Source of the DNA: Methylomonas sp.
GTDB taxonomy: Bacteria; Pseudomonadota; Gammaproteobacteria; Methylococcales; Methylomonadaceae
Length of the DNA: 24,329 bases
Direction: 5' to 3'
Assembly: GCA_026990815.1 (NCBI GenBank)
Contig: JALXCS010000089.1
Coordinates: forward strand, 1 to 24,329
Part shown: in pieces, positions 8,258-15,863 of the stretch
Numbering within the stretch: position 1 is the first letter of the stretch
Layout: every line of letters starts with the position of its first letter
Position numbers and translations under genes: made by a program
The notes under the pieces: generated by a model
Database searches by the model: none
What the model was told of the DNA's origin: nothing
The model's input: only the letters and a program-made list of their open reading frames with translations

Positions 8258-8308
8258 GTTTCGATCCTGTGATAGGATATCGTCTCACAAGTTAAATTCA
8301 TAGAGATA

Positions 8309-10534
8309 ATGGGTGTACAGGATAATTTTGAACAACAACCGTTAAGCTATTTTACCGAGAAGGCCTATTTGGATTATTCCATGTATGTCATTCTCGATCG
8401 CGCTTTGCCTCATATTGCTGATGGTTTGAAACCTGTGCAGCGGCGCATAGTTTATGCGATGTCCGAACTGGGATTGACGGCGTTAGCCAAGTATAAAAAA
8501 TCGGCTAGAACTGTCGGGGATGTGTTGGGTAAATATCATCCGCATGGAGATTCTGCCTGTTATGAGGCAATGGTGCTGATGGCGCAGCATTTTTCCTATC
8601 GCTATCCTTTAATTGATGGACAAGGAAACTGGGGTTCACCGGATGATCCAAAATCATTTGCAGCGATGCGTTATACCGAATCACGATTGACGCCTTATGC
8701 GCAAACATTATTGAGTGAATTGGGGCAAGGAACTGTTGAATGGACTGATAATTTTGATGGTACGCTAAAAGAGCCTCAGTTGCTACCGGCACGTCTGCCT
8801 AACGTATTATTGAATGGTTCTATGGGTATTGCCGTAGGTATGGCAACGGATATTCCACCACATAATCTTCGGGAGGTGGCGAAGGCGTGCATTCAAATTC
8901 TCGATGATCCGACTTGCGGTGAAGAGGTTATATTTGAGTCCATTCAAGGCCCGGATTACCCGACTGAAGCTGAAATCATCACCTCCAAGGAAGATATTCA
9001 CGCTATGTATCGAACTGGCCACGGCTCGATCCGAATGCGGGCAAAGTATGAGCGGGAAGGTGAGAATATTATTATCACAGCGTTACCCCATCAAGTTTCG
9101 GGAGCTAAATTACTGGAGCAAATCGCCGCACAAATGCAGGCTAAAAAGTTACCGATGATTGAAGATTTGCGTGATGAATCTGACCATGAAAGTCCTACCC
9201 GGTTAGTGGTGATTCCGAGATCCAAAAGAGTTGATGTTGATTCTGTGATGTCACATCTGTTTGCCACCACCGATCTGGAAAAGAATTATCGCGTCAATAT
9301 GAACATGATTGGCCTGGATGGACGGCCAAAAGTTAAAAACCTGAAAGAAATTCTGGTGGAATGGCTGGTTTTTAGAACCGAAACGGTTCGTCGCCGCCTG
9401 CAATATCGTTTGGATAAAGTTTTAACGAGATTACATGTGTTGGAAGGTTTGTTGATTGCTTATTTGAATATTGATGAAGTGATTGCCATTATTCGAACAG
9501 AAGACCAGCCAAAACCGGTGTTGATGGAACGGTTCGGCATCACAGATATTCAGGCTGAAGCGATTCTGGAGTTAAAGCTAAGGCATCTTGCCAAACTCGA
9601 GGAAATGAAAATTCGGGGTGAGCAGGATGAGTTGGAAAAAGAGCGGAAAGCACTTGAAAAAACTTTAGGCTCAAAAAAATTGTTGAACCGGTTGGTCAAG
9701 AAGGAGATTGAACGGGATGCAGAAAAATATGGTGATGACCGGCGTTCGCCGATAGTTCAGCGTGGCGCATCCAAGGCTTTGGATACGACTTCACTGATCA
9801 GTAATGAGCCGATTACCATTATTTTGTCGCAAAAAGGCTGGATACGGGCGGCAAAAGGCCATGATATTGATGTTAAGGCCTTGAATTATCGCGCTGGCGA
9901 TGGTTTTCTGGATGCAGCTTATGGCAGAACTACGCAAGCTGTCTATATTCTGGATTCTACCGGGCGTTTTTATACAACGACGGCTCATGATTTGCCTTCA
10001 GCCCGGAGTCAGGGAGAGCCGTTAACCGGAAGGTTAAAACCACCTGCCGGTTCACTTTTTAAATACTCGCTGGCTGGAAATCCAGATGACTGGTATTTAC
10101 TGGCCAGTAGTTTTGGTTATGGTTTCAGGGTTCAGTTGAAAGAATTGGCAAGCAAGAACAAGGCCGGGAAACTGGTAATCAGCTTGCCTGATGGCGCTGA
10201 AGTGCTCCGACCAGCCCGAATTCATGATGACTCCGATTTACTTGCAGTTGTAACGCAGCATGGGCGATTGTTAATTTTTCCTGTCATTGAGTTGCCGGCA
10301 TTAGCGCGTGGCAAAGGCAATAAACTGGTACAGATTCCTACAGGTGATTTGAAAGGAGGAAAAGATAAAGTGATTTCAATGGCTGTTATTGCTCAAGACG
10401 GAGCATTGAAAATTATCTCAGGAAAACGGCATTTGACGTTAAAAGGCGCAGATATTGAGCATTATTCCGGCGGTCGGGCGAAAAGAGGCTTAGCGTTACC
10501 GCGGGGCTTTCAGCGCGTTGATGAACTGGTGTAG
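8309..10534 (+). CDS. parC: DNA topoisomerase IV subunit A
   Basis: This is the DNA cleavage and rejoining subunit of topoisomerase IV, which unlinks daughter chromosomes together with ParE. It is 741 aa, close to the E. coli length. The catalytic tyrosine is Y122 in A-A-M-R-Y-T-E-S-R-L. The quinolone-resistance region K-Y-H-P-H-G-D-S-A-C-Y-E has S82 and E86, the susceptible-type residues. The winged-helix and tower region (about 30-340) is followed by a long coiled coil (about 350-470) and a C-terminal beta-pinwheel. No gyrase Q-R-R-G-G-R-G box is seen, which supports ParC over GyrA. The ribosome site is weak (TAGAGA). The stop codon falls inside a REP-like palindrome. Confidence 0.95.
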   Translation: MGVQDNFEQQPLSYFTEKAYLDYSMYVILDRALPHIADGLKPVQRRIVYAMSELGLTALAKYKKSARTVGDVLGKYHPHGDSACYEAMVLMAQHFSYRYPLIDGQGNWGSPDDPKSFAAMRYTESRLTPYAQTLLSELGQGTVEWTDNFDGTLKEPQLLPARLPNVLLNGSMGIAVGMATDIPPHNLREVAKACIQILDDPTCGEEVIFESIQGPDYPTEAEIITSKEDIHAMYRTGHGSIRMRAKYEREGENIIITALPHQVSGAKLLEQIAAQMQAKKLPMIEDLRDESDHESPTRLVVIPRSKRVDVDSVMSHLFATTDLEKNYRVNMNMIGLDGRPKVKNLKEILVEWLVFRTETVRRRLQYRLDKVLTRLHVLEGLLIAYLNIDEVIAIIRTEDQPKPVLMERFGITDIQAEAILELKLRHLAKLEEMKIRGEQDELEKERKALEKTLGSKKLLNRLVKKEIERDAEKYGDDRRSPIVQRGASKALDTTSLISNEPITIILSQKGWIRAAKGHDIDVKALNYRAGDGFLDAAYGRTTQAVYILDSTGRFYTTTAHDLPSARSQGEPLTGRLKPPAGSLFKYSLAGNPDDWYLLASSFGYGFRVQLKELASKNKAGKLVISLPDGAEVLRPARIHDDSDLLAVVTQHGRLLIFPVIELPALARGKGNKLVQIPTGDLKGGKDKVISMAVIAQDGALKIISGKRHLTLKGADIEHYSGGRAKRGLALPRGFQRVDELV

Positions 10535-10587
10535 GAGCTGCTTTAGCTGCGATTGGCCTATCCATCACGGCTGAAGCCGCTCCTACA
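10531..10587. repeat. REP-like palindromic repeat at the parC stop
   Basis: Two 23-nt arms (10531-10553 and 10565-10587) in inverted orientation match at 19 of 23 positions, with two differences being G-U compatible in RNA. They flank an 11-nt spacer. Each arm reads GTAGGAGC followed by a GC-rich stretch with TTTAGC or TTCAGC. Repeats beginning GTAGGAGCGGCTTCAGC are common REP elements in gammaproteobacteria. The first arm supplies the parC stop codon (10532-10534). Confidence 0.75.
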
Positions 10588-10602
10588 GAAAAAATCGGGA
10601 AT

Positions 10603-10629
10603 AAAAAAGGCGTCAGTTTCCTGACGCCT
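10603..10629 (-). terminator. Intrinsic terminator of the PEP-CTERM gene
   Basis: A perfect 9-bp stem (10608-10616 with 10621-10629) with a 4-nt loop is followed on the minus strand by a run of six T including the stem end. It lies about 30 nt beyond the stop of the minus-strand PEP-CTERM gene. There is no T tract on the + strand side, so parC would not be efficiently terminated by it. Confidence 0.85.
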
Positions 10630-10659
10630 CCCCGTCTCTCATAAAATGAAAGAACTAAA

Positions 10660-11343
10660 CTAGCTTGATTTTCTGGCACGAAAACCAACAAAACCTAACA
10701 GGCCAGCGCCGATTAACCAAGCTGCGGCAGGTTCAGGAGCTTGACCGACTGGTGGTGGAGTGCCATCATAGGTATATGTAATATCACCAGAACAATTTGC
10801 AGAAGTTACTTGATTAGCAACAAGATTTCCACCGCCACCATTAAAAGTTGAGCCAGTGAAAGTGTTACAACCAATTCCTACGTTACCAGTACCAATAAAC
10901 TGTGCTAGATCTGCTCCGGAGAAAGTGAGGGTTATAGAGCCGTTATCAGTAGTGGTACCAAGATCTAATGTAGCGCCAGATGCTAAGCTAACTCGCCCCC
11001 CAGTATGAGCAAGATCAGTTGTGAAACCAGTTACAAAGTTGCCGCTGCCTGCCAGAACTTCAAATTCCCAATCCAGAGTTGAGTCAAAAGCAAACCGTTG
11101 GCTCTGTGCTGAATTGTTATCAATTGAGGTTGTACTAGTTGAGTCACCAGAAAGTATAAGAGATATGCTGGTCAGCGTACCTAGGCTTGAATCAAACTGA
11201 GCCAAATTACCAGTAGCTGTGGCGGTAGTTAAATCAGTCGTCAAAGGCCCAAGCGAAAAAGAGTCTGTCACTGTAGCAGCCTGAACACCAGCCGAAACGG
11301 CCAATGCCCCCGCCATCAATAAAGAAGGAATAGCTTTTTTCAT
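10660..11343 (-). CDS. PEP-CTERM sorting-domain exported protein (choice-of-anchor type)
   Basis: A 227-aa secreted surface protein. Residues 1-22 are a signal peptide ending V-Q-A. The mature region is threonine/serine/glycine-rich beta structure, with F-D-S-S-L-G-T-L-T-S-I-S-L near its start, reminiscent of choice-of-anchor E domains. The C-terminus has P-E-P at 203-205, a hydrophobic helix at about 206-221 and a basic R-A-R-K tail, the signature recognised by exosortase/EpsH systems in exopolysaccharide-making bacteria. Two cysteines (in I-G-C-N and A-N-C-S) may form a disulfide. An AGGAG site lies 8 nt before the ATG. It has its own terminator. The exosortase itself is not in this window. 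Confidence 0.9.
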   Translation of the reverse strand: MKKAIPSLLMAGALAVSAGVQAATVTDSFSLGPLTTDLTTATATGNLAQFDSSLGTLTSISLILSGDSTSTTSIDNNSAQSQRFAFDSTLDWEFEVLAGSGNFVTGFTTDLAHTGGRVSLASGATLDLGTTTDNGSITLTFSGADLAQFIGTGNVGIGCNTFTGSTFNGGGGNLVANQVTSANCSGDITYTYDGTPPPVGQAPEPAAAWLIGAGLLGFVGFRARKSS

Positions 11344-11382
11344 ATTATTTACTCCTAAATAAAGTTAAAAATGTTGTTAATA

Positions 11383-11404
11383 GTGTGTCGATTTTTTGAC
11401 ACAC
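11383..11404. promoter_or_regulatory. Inverted repeat upstream of the PEP-CTERM gene
   Basis: GTGTGTC (11383-11389) and GACACAC (11398-11404) form a perfect 7-bp inverted repeat with an 8-nt A/T-rich spacer, about 40 nt upstream of the PEP-CTERM start. It is not followed by a T run in either direction, so an operator or 5' leader hairpin is more likely than a terminator. The adjacent AraC-type regulator is a possible but untested ligand. Confidence 0.4.
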
Positions 11405-11474
11405 ACTGCACATCTTAATTAATGTACAGGAAGAAATCTATCCAGTTTGCGGTTGACGGATGTTCGTAATTTGG

Positions 11475-12470
11475 CTATCGTGTTTTGGCTTTATTGTTTC
11501 GGGCTTTGTAAAGGGTTTGTGAAGGCTTTTCTCCAAACTGTTTTTGGTAATGGTTAGCAAATCGGCTCGGGTGGGTATAGCCAACTTCCATGGCAACTTG
11601 AAGTACTGTAGTGTCTTGATCAGGAATTTGTAATAACGAGCGGGCTTTGATTAATCGGCGAAAATAGACGGCCCCCATTGGTGTACAGTTTCGAAAATTA
11701 CGAAAAGCTTTTTGCAAGGCCCGTTCGCTAACATTGGCAACGTTAGCCAGATCCTGCAGCATAATGGGTTCATGAAGGTGATCGTCTATCCATGTTTCAA
11801 CTGCTTTAACCCACTGATAGCGGTTTTCCTGTTGTCTGGTGCGCTCTTTTGTTCTTCTGTCAAGGCAGTCGATAAAGGCGAAAAGCAAAGTTTTTTCCAG
11901 ATGTTGCCATTTTTTTGAATTGGGATGTTGGCAATTAGGATGATTTAACTGGTGGGCACACCAAAGGCTTAATGAGCGTAAAAACAGACCTTGCGGGGAT
12001 TGGTAGTCAATTTCAGAAGCTCTGGGTAATTGCGGGGTTGCATTGCCAAATCGGTTGCTTAATGCCTGTTCTACAGCGGTTTTATCAAAATCGACAAACA
12101 GTGCTCGAATGGAATCTACTTCCATTTGCATTTTTTCGGAAGAAAAATGAATCACCCCCGATTCATATTTGGCTTCTGCTTTGTCAGAGGCCACCTGATA
12201 ATCAATGTCGCCATCAAGGAGGATGTGAAATGAATATCGTGCTTCCACTTCTTTAGTGCTTTCGAGGATCAGGTCAGCAGGGCAATGAATATAGGAAAGA
12301 CTGACAATGTTCAGGCTAACTCTATTGATATGGACAAAAAAATCAGAACCTTCTTGCAAATAGGTGTTGTGTTCTTCCCAAAGCAGATTGGTGATTTTTC
12401 GAGATTCTTCAATGTCATTTGTCGTCAGCAGGTGATGATTGCTTAACAACTCAAAATCAAGGATAGTCAT
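11475..12470 (-). CDS. AraC-family transcriptional regulator
   Basis: A 331-aa DNA-binding regulator. Residues about 30-200 form a sensor region of the AraC_binding_2/cupin-like kind, with Y-S-F-H-I-L-L-D-G-D-I-D-Y in the sensor strand region. Residues about 227-320 are the double helix-turn-helix domain: L-Q-D-L-A-N-V-A-N-V-S-E-R-A-L-Q-K-A-F is the first helix pair and V-A-M-E-V-G-Y-T-H-P-S-R-F-A-N-H-Y-Q-K-Q-F-G the second, a strong family signature. The ligand is unknown. It follows the TolC-family gene with only 16 nt between, so the two are probably co-transcribed. No ribosome site is clear, so its translation may depend on tolC. A PEP-CTERM gene lies downstream on the same strand. Confidence 0.9.
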   Translation of the reverse strand: MTILDFELLSNHHLLTTNDIEESRKITNLLWEEHNTYLQEGSDFFVHINRVSLNIVSLSYIHCPADLILESTKEVEARYSFHILLDGDIDYQVASDKAEAKYESGVIHFSSEKMQMEVDSIRALFVDFDKTAVEQALSNRFGNATPQLPRASEIDYQSPQGLFLRSLSLWCAHQLNHPNCQHPNSKKWQHLEKTLLFAFIDCLDRRTKERTRQQENRYQWVKAVETWIDDHLHEPIMLQDLANVANVSERALQKAFRNFRNCTPMGAVYFRRLIKARSLLQIPDQDTTVLQVAMEVGYTHPSRFANHYQKQFGEKPSQTLYKARNNKAKTR

Positions 12471-12486
12471 ATCGTTTTAAACGGGG

Positions 12487-13884
12487 TTATTTCCAGTTTC
12501 CCAAGGCCTTTTTTAATTCGGCTTCTGTTCTAAGCGCATCAAACTGGGCGGCGATGGCACGAGAATTTGCACTGTCGCGGGCTACTTCAGATTCAATGTA
12601 ACGCGTAACTGTCACGGTTCCGGCTTCCCTTTGTCGTTTAACCATGCGATAGGCTTCTTCAGCTGATGCAATTGCGGTAATTGTAACATTAACCCGTGCT
12701 AAAGCTTCCTGTAATCTCAAGTAGGCAGTTTTAACTTCATTTTCAATGCTTAGCTGCAAACGCTTTTTTGTCGCTTTAATTTCTGCCAGTTTACTTTGCG
12801 CTTTGTTGATGCGTTCATTAGTTGCGAAGCCAGAAAAAATATCCATTTCAAGATTTACTCCGGCGGTTACATAATCCTTATGTGAAGAAAAACTGCCGTC
12901 CCTGCTGTCCTGGCCATAACTGACATAAGCATTGACGCGAGGAAAATGAGCACCATAGGCGGCTTTTAAAACCCTCTCCTGACTGGCAATTTGCTTGTTG
13001 ATGGCCTGGATTTCCGGGCGTTGTTCCAAAGCGGTTTGAAGAATCCCGGAAAACTCGCCTGGTGTCTGAGGGGGTTGCCAATTAGATTGCTGAGCAATGG
13101 TAATTGGTTGACTCATTTCCAAGCCTAACAGAGTTTTTAATCCGGTCTTGGCAAGTTCGATACTGTTTTTTGCCCGGATTTTTGCTTCTTTGGCTTGGGC
13201 GAGTTGAACTTCGAGTGACAGCAGATCAGATTTTAGTAAAGTACCAGCTTTGTAACGTTTTCTGCTTTGTTCCAATTCGCTGGATACTGCTTTAATAGAG
13301 CTTATGGTAACTTCATGAGCTTCCTGAGCGGCCAAATAGCCGTAGTAAGCTGAAATAACCGCTTGCGTCAAGCTGTTACGGATAGCTGACTTTTCAAGGG
13401 ACGCCGCTTCAACACCCAATTTAGCGGCTTTACTGAGTTGGTAATCTTGACCGCCACGAAACAGTGAAATGTTGGCTATTACCTCGGGGCGCAGATTTTC
13501 CACACCACCGGGATGATTAAAATCAGAGTTGAAATCCAGTCGCCTCTGATTGATAGTATGTGAAAATACCATCGCAGGATTCTCAGTGTATTGATAAGAA
13601 TACCGAGCCGTAATTTGTGGGTAGAAACTGGATAATGCCAATCCTACCTGGGCTTCGGCCTGTTTGATTCTTTGTTGGGCTATTTCTAAATCAGGGTTAT
13701 GATTAAGTGCATATTCAATTGCTTGTTCTAATGTGTAAGAGCTGCTGGTTGCTGTTGCATTAGAGCTGTTTTCGTTGATTGAAAGGTCCAGGGAGTTGTT
13801 TTGGCTGTTTGCATTTGAATGCATGCAGCTTAAAGCAGAGTACATAATGACGTGCAAGAAAATTTCTTTTTGAGTTTTTAACAT
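12487..13884 (-). CDS. TolC-family outer-membrane efflux channel protein
   Basis: A 465-aa member of the outer membrane efflux protein family, the trimeric exit duct for RND, MFS or type I secretion pumps. Two repeats of about 200 aa are visible: the first begins T-L-E-Q-A-I-E-Y-A-L-N-H-N-P-D-L and the second around P-G-E-F-S-G-I-L-Q-T-A-L-E-Q-R-P-E-I. Long amphipathic helices rich in A, K, E and Q follow each. Each half also has a beta segment (for example A-R-Y-S-Y-Q-Y and N-A-Y-V-S-Y-G-Q). The N-terminus is a poor signal peptide; M-Y-S-A-L-S-C is a weak lipobox-like site, and an alternative start at that Met is possible. No pump or adaptor gene is adjacent, so its partner is elsewhere. Confidence 0.88.
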   Translation of the reverse strand: MLKTQKEIFLHVIMYSALSCMHSNANSQNNSLDLSINENSSNATATSSSYTLEQAIEYALNHNPDLEIAQQRIKQAEAQVGLALSSFYPQITARYSYQYTENPAMVFSHTINQRRLDFNSDFNHPGGVENLRPEVIANISLFRGGQDYQLSKAAKLGVEAASLEKSAIRNSLTQAVISAYYGYLAAQEAHEVTISSIKAVSSELEQSRKRYKAGTLLKSDLLSLEVQLAQAKEAKIRAKNSIELAKTGLKTLLGLEMSQPITIAQQSNWQPPQTPGEFSGILQTALEQRPEIQAINKQIASQERVLKAAYGAHFPRVNAYVSYGQDSRDGSFSSHKDYVTAGVNLEMDIFSGFATNERINKAQSKLAEIKATKKRLQLSIENEVKTAYLRLQEALARVNVTITAIASAEEAYRMVKRQREAGTVTVTRYIESEVARDSANSRAIAAQFDALRTEAELKKALGNWK

Positions 13885-13924
13885 AATTTTGGCCAGTATG
13901 TCTGTCTACATTAGAAAATGGTTA

Positions 13925-13930
13925 TATAAT
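13925..13930 (+). promoter_or_regulatory. Possible -10 box for the tlpA-like gene
   Basis: A perfect TATAAT occurs 35 nt upstream of the ATG at 13965, in the divergent gap between the tolC-family and tlpA-like genes. The hexamer 17 nt upstream (13902-13907, CTGTCT) matches the -35 consensus at only three positions, so the promoter may be weak or activator-dependent. Confidence 0.4.
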
Positions 13931-13964
13931 ATGCCATTTGTGTCTGTTATGCCAGTGTGAGCGA

Positions 13965-14474
13965 ATGCCTTATATTTTGATACTAATAATTTTTTCTTTT
14001 ATTGGATCTGCGGAAGCAGAAAATAAAAAAATTGCTAACGCCTGGGAGCTGCCGCCCTTAGTGTTGCCCGATTTAGAGAATAAACAACGCAATTTATATG
14101 ATTGGCATGGCAAGCTAATTATTTTAAATTTTTGGGCAACATGGTGTGGGCCGTGCCAAATTGAAATTCCGCATCTGGTAAAGCTTCAGGAGCAATATAC
14201 CGAAAAAGGCTTGCAGGTTATTGGCATCGGACTTGATGATGCCCGGAGATTACAAAATTATGTTCGCACTGTTGGGATTAATTACCCAATACTACGTGCA
14301 GACCCGAAAACAAATTTTCCGTTATTAGCCACCTGGGGCAATTCCTATGGTACTTTGCCATATACAGTTGTCATCAATCGTGAGGGCGGTTTTGTATTGG
14401 TGCATCAAGGGATTTTTTCTGAAGAAATATTTAACAAATTTGTTTTGCCGGTTTTGGAAGCAGGTTCGCATTAA
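13965..14474 (+). CDS. TlpA/ResA-like periplasmic thioredoxin
   Basis: A 169-aa thiol-disulfide oxidoreductase. Residues 1-18 are a signal peptide or membrane anchor ending G-S-A-E-A. The thioredoxin fold begins at about residue 25. The redox site W-C-G-P-C has C61 and C64, and G-T-L-P-Y-T-V-V-I supplies the cis-proline loop. Family members reduce apocytochrome c thiols or other periplasmic disulfides, which would suit the seven-haem cytochrome encoded nearby; that link is inference. An in-frame TTG at 13938 would add nine residues, including two extra cysteines, before the signal peptide; the ATG at 13965 gives a normal signal sequence and is preferred. It is divergent from the tolC-family gene and convergent with the isomerase gene. 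Confidence 0.88.
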   Translation: MPYILILIIFSFIGSAEAENKKIANAWELPPLVLPDLENKQRNLYDWHGKLIILNFWATWCGPCQIEIPHLVKLQEQYTEKGLQVIGIGLDDARRLQNYVRTVGINYPILRADPKTNFPLLATWGNSYGTLPYTVVINREGGFVLVHQGIFSEEIFNKFVLPVLEAGSH

Positions 14475-14479
14475 CAGTG

Positions 14480-14540
14480 TGGCAGCGTACTTTAGCCGCG
14501 ATCACAAAATCAGCTAATTCGCGGCTAAAGTGCGTTGCTA
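14480..14540. repeat. Long REP-like hairpin between convergent genes
   Basis: 14480-14501 can pair with 14519-14540 over 22 positions: 13 consecutive Watson-Crick pairs in the inner part (14489-14501 with 14519-14531), then six more plus three G-U type pairs outward. The loop is 17 nt. It fills almost the whole gap between the tlpA-like stop (14472-14474) and the isomerase stop (14541-14543). No T tract follows in either direction. The core TTTAGCCGCGA recalls the arms of the element at the parC stop. Confidence 0.75.
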
Positions 14541-15776
14541 CTATCGATCGCTGATTTTCCATTGAATATGTTGTTTAACGAGCAGTTGTTCCAGATAAGG
14601 TGTCATTTTTTCATTGATCAATGCTCGTCTAACCCGGTCTTTGATATCGGCGAAGGATTTTTGCTCGGCGGGTTTTCTGTTAACAATCATAATCAGGTGG
14701 TAACCTTTTGCTGTTTTTATAACTTCACTGACCTGGCCATCAGGGAGATTTTTCAGGGTATTTTCAATTGCGGGTAAACCTGTATTTTCCTTAAGCCAGC
14801 CCATATCACCCGAGTGTTGTTTTCCATAGGGGTCGATTGTGTACTGTTCCGCTAACTTGAACAAGCTTTCACCATCAACAATTTTAGCTCTTAATTCTTC
14901 TGCCAGGCTTTTATCGGCAACCACAATCTGGCCGATTTGCCGGCGTTCCGGGATGTAACCTAATTCAGGGTGGCGCTGAAAATAATCCACTAGGTTTTTT
15001 TCATCAGGTATCCATTGTTTTTCCAGGTTTTCTAGCAGTTTCTGGCTTAACAGATGTCGGCTATAGTCCTGAATTTGGTTGTCAACATCAATTCCCATGT
15101 TTTTTGCTTCCAGAGCAAATAGCAGGGTTTCCAGCCAGTCCTCCAGGCTTTCGTTAATTGCTGTTTTGTCATCAGCTTTGATATTGGTGTTTTGTATATC
15201 ACGAAATTTAATAACAAAGTTGTCACCTTTGGCAAGTATTGTGTCACTTGAAATGGGAGGGGGCAGGTCATTAAGGAGATTTTGAACCTGAAATTTTTGT
15301 TTAAGATTTGCTAACGCTAGTTGTTTGCGTTGTTTGTATTGTCTTGCAATATAGACAGATTTAGCCGCTTCTAAAGCATTAGTATCTTGAATGTTGCTGA
15401 GTTGTTGTTTATAGGTTTCAGGAATTTCAATGCCTTTATGCAGCTCATTCAAATAACGTTGCGCTAATAATCCGGCTTTAAATTGTTTGATTTCCTGGGT
15501 GTAGTCCGGATCATTTTCCAGGCCGGATTGTTTGGCTTCCTGAAATAATGCTTCTGAGTGAATCAATCTCATTAACATGTCGCCTCGTAAATAGGCTTGA
15601 TCCTTCTCGTCCATCGAAGGAAATTGGGTGGCAAATGGGGCGGCTTTTAAAGCTTTTTCCAGCTGAGATTCAGTAATATCAATATTGCCAATCTTAACCA
15701 GAACTTGATCGGCTAGTACAAAAGAAGGGATAAAAGTTGAAAATGTCAGAGAAAAAAACAGAGTAAAGTACTTCAT
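14541..15776 (-). CDS. Parvulin-type periplasmic peptidyl-prolyl cis-trans isomerase (SurA/PpiC-like)
   Basis: A 411-aa exported foldase. Residues 1-22 are a signal peptide ending V-L-A. An N-terminal helical chaperone region (about 25-240) resembles SurA_N: V-L-V-K-I-G-N-I-D-I-T-E-S-Q-L is the usual opening. The rotamase domain is about 285-375, with L-F-K-L-A-E-Q-Y-T-I-D, S-G-D-M-G-W-L, L-P-D-G-Q-V-S-E-V-I-K-T-A-K-G-Y-H-L-I. It is the last gene of the oxidase operon, 87 nt after the multihaem cytochrome with a hairpin between, so it may help fold or mature that secreted cytochrome. The ATG has no visible ribosome site. PEP-CTERM/EpsD-type isomerases share this layout, but no eps gene is near. 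Confidence 0.87.
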   Translation of the reverse strand: MKYFTLFFSLTFSTFIPSFVLADQVLVKIGNIDITESQLEKALKAAPFATQFPSMDEKDQAYLRGDMLMRLIHSEALFQEAKQSGLENDPDYTQEIKQFKAGLLAQRYLNELHKGIEIPETYKQQLSNIQDTNALEAAKSVYIARQYKQRKQLALANLKQKFQVQNLLNDLPPPISSDTILAKGDNFVIKFRDIQNTNIKADDKTAINESLEDWLETLLFALEAKNMGIDVDNQIQDYSRHLLSQKLLENLEKQWIPDEKNLVDYFQRHPELGYIPERRQIGQIVVADKSLAEELRAKIVDGESLFKLAEQYTIDPYGKQHSGDMGWLKENTGLPAIENTLKNLPDGQVSEVIKTAKGYHLIMIVNRKPAEQKSFADIKDRVRRALINEKMTPYLEQLLVKQHIQWKISDR

Positions 15777-15822
15777 GTGTGGGTGAGGTTAATTGGAGAA
15801 AATGTAACATAATAATTGAAAT

Positions 15823-15846
15823 CCCGGACCGTTACATAGGTCCGGG
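15823..15846 (-). other. GC-rich hairpin between cytochrome and isomerase genes
   Basis: CCCGGACC (15823-15830) and GGTCCGGG (15839-15846) form a perfect 8-bp stem with an 8-nt loop in the 87-nt gap after the multihaem cytochrome stop. The minus strand beyond it reads ATTTCAATT, a poor T tract, so it may be a partial terminator or an RNA stabilising hairpin that lowers expression of the downstream isomerase. Confidence 0.5.
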
Positions 15847-15863
15847 AGCAAAAAAACGATTTT

